Below, in pieces: positions 17,343 to 25,635 of a DNA stretch of 64,000 nt. Every line of letters begins with the position of its first letter. Position 1 is the first letter of the stretch. This DNA is from Alphaproteobacteria bacterium (GTDB taxonomy: Bacteria; Pseudomonadota; Alphaproteobacteria; Micropepsales; Micropepsaceae), in assembly GCA_016124385.1 (NCBI GenBank), contig WGNU01000002.1:1-64000 (forward strand). Direction: 5' to 3'. Made by a program: the position numbers and the translations under genes. A model generated the notes under the pieces. That model was given only the letters and a program-made list of their open reading frames with translations. It did not search any database and was not told the DNA's origin.

Positions 17343-17357
17343 TTAACACACAGTTAA
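17343..17357 (+). promoter_or_regulatory. Perfect CtrA-type box TTAA-N7-TTAA
   Basis: TTAA at 17343-17346 and TTAA at 17354-17357 are separated by exactly seven bases (CACACAG), and the second half-site is followed by C. This matches the full CtrA consensus of alphaproteobacteria. It lies 24 bp upstream of the first DUF2336 gene, where it could repress or activate. Confidence 0.65.
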
Positions 17358-17380
17358 CAGAATCAGCACACAGTCGGGCC

Positions 17381-18559
17381 ATGTCCGAGGATTCTCCGTC
17401 GAACGCGCGCTCCGCCGCACCCCTCTCCGCCGCCGATATCGGCGCGCTGCTCACCAATCCGACGACGGAGGTTCGCGCGAATTTGACGGCGCGGATCGCC
17501 GGCTCGTTCGCCGGCCGGCAGCTGGGCGAGAAGGAACGCGCGATCGCGCTCGACATCCTGCGCACCATGGCGGCCGATGCCGAGGTGATGGTCCGCGAGG
17601 CGCTCGCCGACCATGTGCGCCATTCGCCCGATCTGCCGAAGGACCTCGCGCTCTCGATCGCCAAGGACGTCGATCAGGTGGCCGCGCCGTTCCTCAAGGG
17701 TACGCCGGTTCTGGCCGACGATGACCTGATCGGCCTCCTCGAGGGTGCCTCGGTCGACAAGATCGTCGCCATCGCGCAGCGCGAGCAGGTGAGCGAGCGG
17801 GTGAGCGGGGCGATCATTGCGACCGACAATCTGGACGCCGTCTCCGCGCTCGCGGGCAATGACGGCGCCGCGCTCACCGATGCGCATATGTCGCGCATGA
17901 TCGACCGCTTCGGCAGCGAGGAGCGCCTCAACGGCGCGCTCGCGGGCCGCGAGTCGCTGCCGGTCGGCATCGCCGAGCGGCTGGTGACGCTCGTCTCGGA
18001 CCGGTTGCGCGTCCACATCCTCACGCATCACGCGGTTTCGCCCGATGTCGCCTCGGACCTTCTGGCCGATGCGCGCGAACGCGTGACGCTCAGCCTCGCG
18101 GACGGCGTCGATGACACCGTCGCCAGCCTCGTGCGGCAGCTCCATTCCTCGCAGCGGCTCACGCCCTCGATCGTGCTGCGCGCCGCGTGCATCGGCGACA
18201 TGACGTTCGTCGAGGAGGCGTTCGCCGCGCTCGCGGGCGTCTCGCCCGACAAGGCCTATGTGCTGCTCCACGACGCGGGCCCCTTGGGGCTGAAGGCGCT
18301 CTACCAGCGCACGGGCCTGCCGCAAGCGCTGTTCCCCGCGTTCCGGGCGGCGGTCGACGTCACGCGCGAGATGGCGCTCGACGGCGAGGAGAACGACACC
18401 GAACGCTTCGCCGCCAAGGTGCTGGAGCGCGTCTTGACCGGCGACACGCTGGGCTCGGCGAGCGTCGATACCGAGTATCTGCTCGATCAGCTCAAGCGGC
18501 TGCGCGCCGCGATGGCGGGGACGCGGCTGCGCCGCGTCGGTCTTGCCGCCACCGGCTGA
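17381..18559 (+). CDS. DUF2336 domain protein (first copy)
   Basis: A 392-residue, almost entirely helical soluble protein with HEAT-like repeating segments (for example EVMVREALADHVRHSPDLPKDLALSIAKD and SERVSGAIIATDNLDAVSALAGNDGAALTDAHMSRMIDRFG). This matches the DUF2336 family, which is abundant in alphaproteobacteria and has no defined function. A CtrA-type box is just upstream, which suggests cell-cycle or motility control. A second DUF2336 gene at 57283-58350 also has a CtrA-like box. No enzyme motif is visible. Confidence 0.83.
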   Translation: MSEDSPSNARSAAPLSAADIGALLTNPTTEVRANLTARIAGSFAGRQLGEKERAIALDILRTMAADAEVMVREALADHVRHSPDLPKDLALSIAKDVDQVAAPFLKGTPVLADDDLIGLLEGASVDKIVAIAQREQVSERVSGAIIATDNLDAVSALAGNDGAALTDAHMSRMIDRFGSEERLNGALAGRESLPVGIAERLVTLVSDRLRVHILTHHAVSPDVASDLLADARERVTLSLADGVDDTVASLVRQLHSSQRLTPSIVLRAACIGDMTFVEEAFAALAGVSPDKAYVLLHDAGPLGLKALYQRTGLPQALFPAFRAAVDVTREMALDGEENDTERFAAKVLERVLTGDTLGSASVDTEYLLDQLKRLRAAMAGTRLRRVGLAATG

Positions 18560-18574
18560 CGCCGCCGCCTCGCT

Positions 18575-19345
18575 TTAGAAATTCACCCGCCGCGTGATCG
18601 CGCCGTCGACGATGAGGTTCGCGCCCGTCGTGAAGGAGGAGAGCGGCGACAGGAGGAAAACGGTCGCGTTCGCGATCTCCTGCGGCGTCGCCATGCGGCC
18701 GGTCGGGTTGCGCTCCATCGCGTCCTTGAACATGGCGGGCATGTGCTCCTCGATCATGTTCCACACGCCCCCCTTGAAATAGACCGTGCCGGGCGAGACC
18801 GTGTTCACGCGGATATTGCCGGGCGCGTGCTGGCGCGCGAGGCCCTTGGCGAAATGGATGAGCGCGGCCTTGATGGCGCCGTAAGCCTGCGCCGAATCCG
18901 CCTCCGCGCCCGAGACCGAGGTAATGAACACGCACGCCGCCTCGCCCTTGGATTTGGCGGCATCTTTCAGGAACGGCTCGGCCGCCTCGAAGGAATTGAC
19001 GGCGCCCAGGATGTCGATCGCCAGGCCGTTCGACCAGGCGGCGGCCGTGTTGCCGACATCGAGCGCGCTCGCGTTCGAGACCAGCAGATCGATGCCGCCG
19101 AGCGCCTTGCCGGCCTCGCCGATCCATTTCTTCAGGCCGTCCGCGTCCGCGATATCGACGCGCCCGCCGATCGCCTTCACGCCCTTGCCGCTCAGCGCTT
19201 TCGTCGCCTCGTCGATCTGTTCCTGCGTGCGCGCGCACAGCGCGATGTTGACGCCTTCGCCGGCCAGCGTTTCGGCGATCGCCCGGCCGATGCCGCGCGT
19301 GCCGCCCAGGATGACCGCGTTCTTGCCCTTGAGTTTCAAATCCAT
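18575..19345 (-). CDS. SDR family oxidoreductase
   Basis: A 256-residue classical short-chain dehydrogenase. It has the cofactor motif GGTRGIGRAIAE, the NAS motif (LLVSNASALD), catalytic Ser in ITSVSG and the YxxxK pair in AYGAIKAA, and ends with the FVVDGA-like LIVDGAITRRVNF. It would oxidise or reduce an alcohol/ketone with NAD(P). The ATG at 19345 follows AAAGGA. Upstream lies the long structured non-coding stretch, which on this strand is its 5' leader. Confidence 0.9.
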   Translation of the reverse strand: MDLKLKGKNAVILGGTRGIGRAIAETLAGEGVNIALCARTQEQIDEATKALSGKGVKAIGGRVDIADADGLKKWIGEAGKALGGIDLLVSNASALDVGNTAAAWSNGLAIDILGAVNSFEAAEPFLKDAAKSKGEAACVFITSVSGAEADSAQAYGAIKAALIHFAKGLARQHAPGNIRVNTVSPGTVYFKGGVWNMIEEHMPAMFKDAMERNPTGRMATPQEIANATVFLLSPLSSFTTGANLIVDGAITRRVNF

Positions 19346-19443
19346 GGCGTTTTCCTTTCCCGTGATGCGGCGGCAGTCTAACGCGCCAGCGCGCAGGGGA
19401 CAGCGCCGTCTGGGCGTTTGGCCCGACGGGGTCGATTTCGTTT

Positions 19444-19531
19444 CCCCTCGAGGCGAGGGGCGGGGGCGCCGGCGCGATGCCGCGCCATGGCAGTAGCGAA
19501 ACGGGTAGACGGCCCGAACCGGGCGCCCCCG
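19444..19531. ncRNA. Candidate structured RNA element (nested hairpins)
   Basis: Three perfect stems lie within 90 bp: a 7-bp stem with AGG loop (19444-19460), a 10-bp long-range stem (19461-19470 with 19522-19531), and inside it a 6-bp stem with ATGC loop (19471-19486). Folding alone in a GC-rich genome is weak evidence. I looked for 6S, SRP, RNase P, tmRNA and cobalamin-riboswitch landmarks and found none. The strand is undecided. Confidence 0.35.
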
Positions 19532-19719
19532 CGCGGCCGAATAACCCGGACTCTCGAGCAACCGCTGCGTCTTCGGGGGGCCAGATCCCTTTCGGGCTCG
19601 GCGCCATGTCCTCAACTGGGCGCAGGTGTCGCAGTCCAGATCCCGCGCCGGCGCGCAAGGCCGCGCGCGCCGTCCCGGTCAGCCGCTCGCTCCCGCACGC
19701 TTGGGCCTCACCGGTCATG

Positions 19720-19777
19720 CCCCTCACGGTCGCGATGGCGCATCATCGCGCGGGTTCGCCGAGGGGGGATTATTTTT
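19720..19777 (+). terminator. Terminator-like hairpin with T-run and no upstream plus-strand gene
   Basis: An outer stem CCCCTC (19720-19725) / GAGGGG (19761-19766) encloses CGCGATG (19731-19737) / CATCGCG (19744-19750). It is followed by GGATTATTTTTT on the plus strand. Both flanking genes are on the minus strand, so on the plus strand it would terminate an unannotated transcript starting in 19346-19720. Confidence 0.5.
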
Positions 19778-19839
19778 TCGGTTTGGGGCCGCCAGCCGCC
19801 AGATTTCGTTCGTTTCTGGTTGGCAAGTCTCGCGCCCTT

Positions 19840-19939
19840 GTCATGGCCGGGCTTGTCCCGGCCATCCATCGCGCGGCGTTCCTCCGGCGAGACCAGCGTG
19901 GCGGAGCCATGGATGGCCGGCACGGAGGCCGGCCATGAC
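19840..19939. repeat. REP-like bipartite palindromic element, copy 1
   Basis: Two roughly 30-bp arms in inverted orientation, each itself a hairpin. The left arm (19840-19869) has ATGGCCGGG/CCCGGCCAT around CTTGT, and the right arm (19909-19939) has ATGGCCGGC/GCCGGCCAT. Both arms carry outer GTC...CATCCAT ends, and a 39-bp spacer lies between. It lies just past the nadC stop. The same architecture with a different stem sequence recurs at 30681-30764. Confidence 0.75.
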
Positions 19940-19956
19940 ATCGGTGGAAATTCCCC

Positions 19957-20817
19957 TCACACCCAATCGAGGCCGATGTCGAGGACGCGGCGCGAGTGGG
20001 TGATGGCGCCGGAGGAGATCACATCGACGCCGGTCTCGGCGATCGCGCGGACGGTGTCGGCGCGGACATTGCCCGACGCCTCCAGCACCGCGCGCCCGGC
20101 GGTGAGGCGCACCGCCTCGCGCAGCTGATCGGGCGTCATGTTGTCGAGCAGCACGGCGTCGGCGCCGGCGGCGAGGGCTTCTTCGAGCTGGGCGAGCGTG
20201 TCGACCTCGATCTCGATCTTGACGAGGTGCCCCGCGCCCGCCTTGGCGGCGCCAAGCGCCGCCGCGACGCCGCCCGCGGCCGCGATGTGGTTGTCCTTGA
20301 TAAGGACCGCGTCATAGAGCCCGAAGCGGTGATTGAGCCCGCCGCCGCAGCGCACGGCGTATTTCTCAAGGATGCGCAGGCCCGGCGTCGTCTTGCGCGT
20401 GCACACGATCCGCGCCTTGGTGCCCGCGACCGCGCGCACGAGCGCGTCCGTCGCCGTCGCGATGCCGGACAATTGGCCGATGAAATTGAGCGCCACGCGC
20501 TCAGCCGAGAGGATCGCGCGGGCCGGGCCCTCGATCTCGGCAATGAGGGCGCCGCCCGCCGTCTCGGCGCCATCGGGCAGGCGCTCGCGGACGGTGAGGC
20601 TCGCGTCCAGCGCGCGGAAGGCGAGCCGCGCGCAGGCGAGCCCGCAGAGCCGGCCCGCTTCACGTGCAACAATCCGCGCACGGCCGCGCGTTTCGGCCGG
20701 AATGGTGAGGGCGGAGGTGATATCGCCCGCATCGCCCAGATCCTCCCGCAACGCCGCCTCGACCAGCGGCGCGATCAGGCGGTCGCTCGGCGGGCGAAGG
20801 GCGTTTTCATCGCTCAC
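19957..20817 (-). CDS. nadC: Nicotinate-nucleotide diphosphorylase (carboxylating)
   Basis: A 286-residue quinolinate phosphoribosyltransferase, the third step of de novo NAD synthesis. It converts quinolinate and PRPP to nicotinate mononucleotide. Visible family blocks are [92 protein letters not shown] and [29 protein letters not shown]. The start is a GTG at 20817 that overlaps the nadB stop (GTGA), so the two are translationally coupled. It is the last gene of nadA-nadB-nadC. Confidence 0.96.
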   Translation of the reverse strand: MSDENALRPPSDRLIAPLVEAALREDLGDAGDITSALTIPAETRGRARIVAREAGRLCGLACARLAFRALDASLTVRERLPDGAETAGGALIAEIEGPARAILSAERVALNFIGQLSGIATATDALVRAVAGTKARIVCTRKTTPGLRILEKYAVRCGGGLNHRFGLYDAVLIKDNHIAAAGGVAAALGAAKAGAGHLVKIEIEVDTLAQLEEALAAGADAVLLDNMTPDQLREAVRLTAGRAVLEASGNVRADTVRAIAETGVDVISSGAITHSRRVLDIGLDWV

Positions 20818-22400
20818 GGCGCCGCGTGCCGGGCAAGCGGCGGGACGGCGTCATCATCGCCCAGATCGGCGAGGGTCAGCGCGCGGCGGACGGCTTGCGC
20901 GGAATCGCTCGCGGGGTAATCGCTCCGCGCGTGGCCGCCGCGCGATTCCCGGCGGAGGAGGGCGGCGGTCGCGATGAACCGCGCGGCGAGGATCGCGTTC
21001 GCGACCGGCAGATGATCGCCGACCGCGCGCGAGAGACGGGCGAGCGTCGCCAGCGCCTCACGGAGGCTTTCCTCGCTCCGCTCCAGGCCGACGAATTCGG
21101 TCATCGCGGTACGGAGCTGGTGCGGCACGGGCGAGGCCATGCCGTCCGGCCAGTCGGTCGTGCGGGCGGGGGGAAGAACGGGCGTCGCGGCGGTTTCCTC
21201 GGCCTCGATGGCCTTGGCGACGCGGGCGGCAAAGACGATCGCCTCCAGCAGCGAGTTCGAGGCGAGACGGTTCGCGCCGTGCGCGCCGGTCGCCGTCACC
21301 TCGCCGCAGGCCCACAGGCCCTTGACCGCCGTGCGGCCGTCGCGGTCCACCGCGATACCGCCCATGTGGTAGTGCGCCGCGGGCGCGACGGGAATGAGCG
21401 ACGTCCGGGGATCAAGGCCTGCGTCGATGCAGGTCGCAAAGACCGTCGGGAACATCTCGGGGAAGCGCGCGCCCACGGCCTGCCGCGCATCGAGGAAGGC
21501 GCCGCGCCCGGCCGCGATCTCGCGGTGGATGGCGCGCGCGACGACGTCGCGCGGCGCAAGCTCGGCATCGGGGTGGACGGCGAGCATGAAGCGCTCGCCC
21601 GCCTTGTTGACGAGCTTCGCGCCCTCGCCGCGCAGGGCTTCGGTCGCGAGCGGGGCGGGGTCGCGGCCGATGTCGATCGCGGTCGGGTGGAACTGCACGA
21701 ACTCGGCGTCCGCGATCGCGGCGCCCGCGCGGGCGGCCATCGCGATCCCCTGGCCGCGCGCGTCGGCCGGGTTGGTCGTCACGCCATAGAGCGCGCCGAC
21801 GCCGCCGAGCGCGAAGATCACGTGCTCGGCCGCGATGAAGACCGGCCGGCCGTCGCCGCTCTGCGCGAAGAGGCCCGCGACCCGGCCCTCGATCAGGCCG
21901 AGTTCGATGGCGGTCAGGCCCCAGAGGACGCGGATATTGGGGCGCGCGAGCGCGGCGCGGCCGAGCGCCCTCATGATCTCGGCGCCGGCGCGGTCGCCCT
22001 TCACGCGGACGATGCGGTTGCGCGAATGCGCCGCCTCGCGGCCGAGCATCAGATGGCCGGAGGCGTCCTTGTCGAACGGCACGCCGAGGCGCAGCAGATC
22101 CTCGATCCGGGCGGGGGCGTCCTCGGCCATCATGCGGATGATGGCGGGATCAACGAGGCCGGCGCCGGCCGCGACGGTGTCCGCCACATGCTGCGCGACC
22201 GTATCGTCAGAGCCCAACGGCGCCGCAATGCCGCCCTGCGCCCAGCCGCTCGAGGCGCCCGAGCCCGGCCGGGAGGCGGCCAGCACCGTCACCGGGCGGT
22301 CCTTGAAGGAGAGGGCCGTGAAGAGGCCGGCCAGCCCCGCGCCCACGATCAGGACGCCGCCCGATTCGAGCACCGTGTCCGGGGCGAGGGGGGATGTCAT
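20814..22400 (-). CDS. nadB: L-aspartate oxidase
   Basis: A 528-residue flavoprotein that oxidises L-aspartate to iminoaspartate, the first step of bacterial quinolinate synthesis. It has the N-terminal FAD motif [14 protein letters not shown], the [13 protein letters not shown] block, the VQFHPTAI region, the [17 protein letters not shown] active-site block and [26 protein letters not shown], all typical of the succinate dehydrogenase/aspartate oxidase family. The C-terminal helical domain is present. It lies 10 bp downstream of nadA and overlaps nadC. Confidence 0.96.
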   Translation of the reverse strand: MTSPLAPDTVLESGGVLIVGAGLAGLFTALSFKDRPVTVLAASRPGSGASSGWAQGGIAAPLGSDDTVAQHVADTVAAGAGLVDPAIIRMMAEDAPARIEDLLRLGVPFDKDASGHLMLGREAAHSRNRIVRVKGDRAGAEIMRALGRAALARPNIRVLWGLTAIELGLIEGRVAGLFAQSGDGRPVFIAAEHVIFALGGVGALYGVTTNPADARGQGIAMAARAGAAIADAEFVQFHPTAIDIGRDPAPLATEALRGEGAKLVNKAGERFMLAVHPDAELAPRDVVARAIHREIAAGRGAFLDARQAVGARFPEMFPTVFATCIDAGLDPRTSLIPVAPAAHYHMGGIAVDRDGRTAVKGLWACGEVTATGAHGANRLASNSLLEAIVFAARVAKAIEAEETAATPVLPPARTTDWPDGMASPVPHQLRTAMTEFVGLERSEESLREALATLARLSRAVGDHLPVANAILAARFIATAALLRRESRGGHARSDYPASDSAQAVRRALTLADLGDDDAVPPLARHAAP

Positions 22401-22410
22401 GGGCGCGGCC

Positions 22411-23436
22411 TCAGGCGGCCTTCCTGACCGCGTCGCGCAGGGGAACGGCGAGCATCCGGTCGACCGCTTCCTTCGCCTTCTTCGCGACCACGGGATCGAC
22501 CGTCACCTCGTGGGTCATCGTTTCGAGCGAACGGAGGATTTTCTCCAGCGTGATCCGCTTCATGTGCGGGCAGAGGTTGCAGGGCCGCACGAACTCGACG
22601 TCCGGGTAATTGACGGCGACGTTGTCGCTCATCGAGCACTCGGTCACCATGACGACGCGCTTGGGGCGGCGGTCGCCGACATAGGCGATCATCGCGCTGG
22701 TCGAGCCGGCGAAATCGGCCTCCGCCACGACATCGGGCGGGCATTCGGGATGGGCAAGGACGACGACGCCGGGGTGCATCTCGCGGTAGCGGCGGATCTC
22801 GGCGCCCGAGAAGCGCTCATGCACCTCGCAATGGCCGGCCCAGGTGAGCACCTTCTTGCGCGTCTGGCGGGCAATGTTCTGAGCGAGGAACTCATCGGGC
22901 AGCATCAGCACCGTGTCGCCGGGCAGGCTCTCGACCACGTCGAGCGCGTTCGAGGACGTGCAGCAGATGTCGCTCGCGGCCTTCACCTCGGCCGAGGTAT
23001 TCACGTAGGTGACGACCGGCACGCCCGGGAAGCGCTCGCGCAGGAGCGCGATGTCCGCCGCCGTGATCGAGGCGGCGAGCGAGCAGCCGGCCTCCAGATC
23101 GGGGATCAGGACCGTCTTGTCGGGTGAGAGAATTTTTGACGTCTCGGCCATAAAATGGACACCGGCCTGGACGATGACGGCGGCGTCTGTCTTGGCCGCC
23201 TCGCGCGCCAGTTGAAGGGAATCGCCCACGAAATCCGCCACGCAGTGGAAGATTTCCGGCGTCATGTAATTGTGGGCCAGGATGACCGCGTTCTTCTCGC
23301 GCTTGAGTTGGTTGATCGCATGGACGTATGGCGCGTGAACGGGCCACTCGATCGCGGGGATGATCGCCTTGACCTTCTCATAGGCCGGCGCCGTGGCCGC
23401 CGCGATGGCGGGCGTATAGGGCATGTCACGTTCCAT
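22411..23436 (-). CDS. nadA: Quinolinate synthase (Fe-S)
   Basis: A 341-residue enzyme that condenses iminoaspartate with dihydroxyacetone phosphate to quinolinate. Conserved blocks include [92 protein letters not shown] and [17 protein letters not shown]; the three 4Fe-4S cysteines lie in DLEAGCS, HPEC and the CNLC region. The ATG at 23436 follows AAGGAGG. Two 21-bp inverted repeats (23447-23467 and 23510-23530) flank its promoter, consistent with NadQ control. Confidence 0.96.
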   Translation of the reverse strand: MERDMPYTPAIAAATAPAYEKVKAIIPAIEWPVHAPYVHAINQLKREKNAVILAHNYMTPEIFHCVADFVGDSLQLAREAAKTDAAVIVQAGVHFMAETSKILSPDKTVLIPDLEAGCSLAASITAADIALLRERFPGVPVVTYVNTSAEVKAASDICCTSSNALDVVESLPGDTVLMLPDEFLAQNIARQTRKKVLTWAGHCEVHERFSGAEIRRYREMHPGVVVLAHPECPPDVVAEADFAGSTSAMIAYVGDRRPKRVVMVTECSMSDNVAVNYPDVEFVRPCNLCPHMKRITLEKILRSLETMTHEVTVDPVVAKKAKEAVDRMLAVPLRDAVRKAA

Positions 23437-23446
23437 GAGCGCCTCC

Positions 23447-23467
23447 TTATGCTCGTCTTGAGTATAA
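23447..23467 (-). promoter_or_regulatory. NadQ-type operator 1 at the nadA promoter
   Basis: Inverted repeat TTATGCTC-N5-GAGTATAA with a single mismatch between arms. It starts at the nadA ribosome site and covers the likely -10 (TATACT on the minus strand). A -35-like TTGACG lies at 23488-23493 on the minus strand. The arms match those of the second repeat at 23510-23530. Confidence 0.78.
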
Positions 23468-23509
23468 ATTGGAGGTTCTTTGGCGCCCGTCAAGGCCTGC
23501 CCACCAAAT

Positions 23510-23530
23510 TTATACCCGTCGTGAGCATAA
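23510..23530 (-). promoter_or_regulatory. NadQ-type operator 2 upstream of the nadA promoter
   Basis: Inverted repeat TTATACCC-N5-GAGCATAA, the same size and spacing as operator 1, with centres 63 bp apart (about six helical turns). Both fit TTATRCYC-N5-GAGYATAA. Placement upstream of the -35 would allow cooperative binding or looping repression by the regulator encoded at 24573-25628. Confidence 0.75.
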
Positions 23531-23559
23531 TCCGCGCCCAAGACCTGTCAACAGGACCG

Positions 23560-23574
23560 TTAAACAATTGTTAA
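23560..23574 (+). promoter_or_regulatory. Perfect CtrA-type box upstream of the EEP gene
   Basis: TTAA (23560-23563), seven bases (ACAATTG), TTAA (23571-23574), followed by C. This is a full match to the CtrA consensus, 55 bp upstream of the EEP start codon and about 30 bp beyond the distal nadA operator. Confidence 0.6.
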
Positions 23575-23629
23575 CCCTGTGTGCGCGATTCGGTTCCCCG
23601 AGCCCGGCCGCCCATGCGTTGGAGGCGGC

Positions 23630-24610
23630 ATGACGCGTCTCGTGCGCCGTCTGGGTGGGTTCGGGATCCTTTTCTGCGTGCTGCTGCTGGCGGTGGCCGG
23701 GGTGATCGTGGTCGCGGCAATGACCGGCCGCGCGTTCGGCTTCCTCCAGTTCCTCGCCACGTTCGCAGGCCAGGCGACCGCGCTCGCCGCGATCATCACC
23801 GTCACGATGATCTTTGTACGGAAGGCCCGGATCGCGATCGCGGGCGTCTGCATCACGCTGATCGGTGTTGCGACCGTCGCGCCGATCGCGCGCGTTCAGC
23901 CCTGCGCGGCGGGCCAGCCGGACCTGCGCGTCATGTTCTTCAATGTGTGGCGCAAGAACGCCGATATCGAGGACTCGATGCGCTATGTCCGCGAGAGCGG
24001 CGCAGACATCGTCGGGCTGGTCGAGCTGCGGCCGGAGATGATGGCGGCGGTCGAGAGCCTGCGGGACATCTATCCCTATATGACCACCTGCGAGCGATGG
24101 GGGCTTTGCCTGCCTGTCGTGCTCTCGCGCTATCCGCTTGAGGACCTGAGCCTTGATGACTCGCGGGACAATTTCTGGGGCTCGCTCCGGCTCGTCAATG
24201 TGCCTGCGCTCAATCTCACCTTCGCGACCGTCCACCTCATGCGGCCCTGGCCGTTCCGCAATCCCTGGGCGCAATACAAGCACGCCAATTGGCTGATCGA
24301 GCGCCTGGGCGCGATCGAGGGGCCAACCGTCGTCGTCGGCGACTTCAACGCGGTCACCTGGAGCCGGACGATCCGGCACATCAGCAATACGCTCGATCTT
24401 ACGGCGCTGACGAGCGCGGGAACGTGGCCGGTCTGGCTTCCCGCCTCGCTCCGCCTGCCGATCGATCAGGGGCTCGTCAGCTCAGGCATCGCGTGCGCGG
24501 CGAAGACGACGCTGGGCGGGCCGGGCTCCGATCACGCCGCGATCGCGATCGATCTTGGCCTCACGCCCCGCGTTACGACGGCGCGCGGCGACGACGCGCC
24601 GGCACCTTGA
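23630..24610 (+). CDS. Membrane-anchored endonuclease/exonuclease/phosphatase (EEP) family protein
   Basis: A 326-residue protein with three N-terminal hydrophobic segments (about 10-32, 40-62, 70-88) and a C-terminal EEP domain facing the periplasm. Catalytic-type blocks are VMFFNVWRKN, IVGLVELRPEM, TVHLMRP, VVVGDFNAVTWS and the terminal GPGSDHAAIAI. EEP enzymes cleave phosphodiesters in nucleic acids, lipids or inositol phosphates; the substrate here is unknown. The ATG at 23630 follows GGAGG. The gene diverges from nadA and has a CtrA-type box; its 3' end overlaps the nadQ gene by 38 bp on the opposite strand. Confidence 0.85.
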   Translation: MTRLVRRLGGFGILFCVLLLAVAGVIVVAAMTGRAFGFLQFLATFAGQATALAAIITVTMIFVRKARIAIAGVCITLIGVATVAPIARVQPCAAGQPDLRVMFFNVWRKNADIEDSMRYVRESGADIVGLVELRPEMMAAVESLRDIYPYMTTCERWGLCLPVVLSRYPLEDLSLDDSRDNFWGSLRLVNVPALNLTFATVHLMRPWPFRNPWAQYKHANWLIERLGAIEGPTVVVGDFNAVTWSRTIRHISNTLDLTALTSAGTWPVWLPASLRLPIDQGLVSSGIACAAKTTLGGPGSDHAAIAIDLGLTPRVTTARGDDAPAP

Positions 24611-25628
24611 CGCCTGGCGCGGGGCGCTCGCGCAGCACTTCGCGGCGAAAGCGGAATTGCTCGGCCGGGCGGCCCTTGCCGGCGGAAACCTGGCGGCCGG
24701 TTCCCTCGACCAGCCCTTGCGCCTCCACCAGGCGGCGGAAATTCTGCTTGTGAAGGCGGATGCCCGAGATGCCCTCGACGGTGCGCTGCAGCTCCAGCAG
24801 CGTGAAGGTCGGCGGCATCAATTCGAAGATTACCGGGCGGTATTTCAGCTTGCCGCGCAGGCGCCCCATGGCGGTCGCGAGGATCCGGCGGTGATCGAAA
24901 ATCATGCCCTGGCCAAGGGGACTAAGCGGGCGCGTGAGGCCGCGCAGCGGGTGGCGGCCGTCGCGCTCGGCCTCCGAGACGAGGCACGCCTCGTAGAGCA
25001 GCTCGTAGCGCTCGAGGACTTTCTCCTCGTCCCAGGCCGTCCCGTCGAGGCCGAAGGTGAGGCGCACGCGATCGAGACGGCGCTCGCGCAGGCGGGCGTC
25101 ACTCGCGAGTTCGGCGAAGGTGCGCAGGCGCGGCACGATGACATCGTCGATGATCGCGGGGCGCTCATCGCGCCAATCCTCCCAGGGAAAATACTGATAC
25201 CAGCGGCGCCACGAGGTGCCGGGCATGGGTGCTGAACTTTCCAGCGCGCGGGTGAGGGCGAGATAGCCGACCGAGACGACGCGCGGGCCCTCGCCGGGGC
25301 GCACCTCGTGGCGGCCGCGATCACCGAATGTATAGAGCTGCTCGACATAGCCGAGGTCGAGCGCGGTCTGCTCGCCGACCCAGCCGCGCAGGCCGCTCTC
25401 GAGCGTTCGGTGGGTCAACGGCTCGAACGGGCCGAAGGGCAGGCCATCGCCCTCGGGCCGCGTGACCGGGCCGGTGCCGTGCGTCACGACCAGCACGTGC
25501 GGCTCTTCATCCCAAGCCGCAACGATCGCGGCGTTGAGGCCGATGACGACGGCATTGCCGACATCGGCGCCGGACTCGGGACCGAAGGAGGTAGCCGTCA
25601 TCGCGGCAGGGGGGCGCGCGATCGCCAT
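24573..25628 (-). CDS. nadQ: NAD biosynthesis transcriptional regulator (Nudix-like plus winged helix)
   Basis: A 351-residue protein with an N-terminal Nudix-like domain (VVIGLNAAIVAAW, LPFGPFEPLTHRTLESGLRGWVGEQTAL) and a C-terminal winged-helix region (LKYRPVIFELMPPTFTLLELQRTVEGISG, FRRLVEAQGLVEGTG, GRPAEQFRFRRE). This is the architecture of COG4111/NadQ-type regulators of nadABC. The Nudix box is degenerate (only part of REVxEExG is kept), so it is probably a ligand sensor and not a hydrolase. The start at 25628 follows AGGGCGG; an ATG at 25601 is possible. It is the last gene of an HD-phosphatase-nadQ operon near nadABC. Confidence 0.82.
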   Translation of the reverse strand: MAIARPPAAMTATSFGPESGADVGNAVVIGLNAAIVAAWDEEPHVLVVTHGTGPVTRPEGDGLPFGPFEPLTHRTLESGLRGWVGEQTALDLGYVEQLYTFGDRGRHEVRPGEGPRVVSVGYLALTRALESSAPMPGTSWRRWYQYFPWEDWRDERPAIIDDVIVPRLRTFAELASDARLRERRLDRVRLTFGLDGTAWDEEKVLERYELLYEACLVSEAERDGRHPLRGLTRPLSPLGQGMIFDHRRILATAMGRLRGKLKYRPVIFELMPPTFTLLELQRTVEGISGIRLHKQNFRRLVEAQGLVEGTGRQVSAGKGRPAEQFRFRREVLRERPAPGVKVPARRRRAPS

Positions 25629-25635
25629 CGCCGCC

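Larger units (their letters stand above)
19346..19839. other. Long GC-rich structured intergenic stretch
   Basis: About 490 bp without a convincing gene. It holds several perfect hairpins: CCCCTCG/CGAGGGG at 19444-19460; CGGGGGCGCC at 19461-19470 pairing with GGCGCCCCCG at 19522-19531, enclosing GGCGCG/CGCGCC at 19471-19486; and a terminator-like structure at 19720-19777. Open frames here on either strand are arginine-rich and unlike known proteins. On the minus strand it is the leader of the SDR gene; on the plus strand it could encode a small RNA ending at the T-run. Confidence 0.6.

Noticed and set aside
19346-19760. Cobalamin riboswitch or other known RNA in the long intergenic stretch
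   Set aside because: An isolated CGCTACTG on the minus strand resembles part of the cobalamin core, but no B12 box or other landmarks follow; 6S, SRP, RNase P and tmRNA signatures are also missing.
20826-22427. 533-residue plus-strand open frame
   Set aside because: Shadow of nadB.
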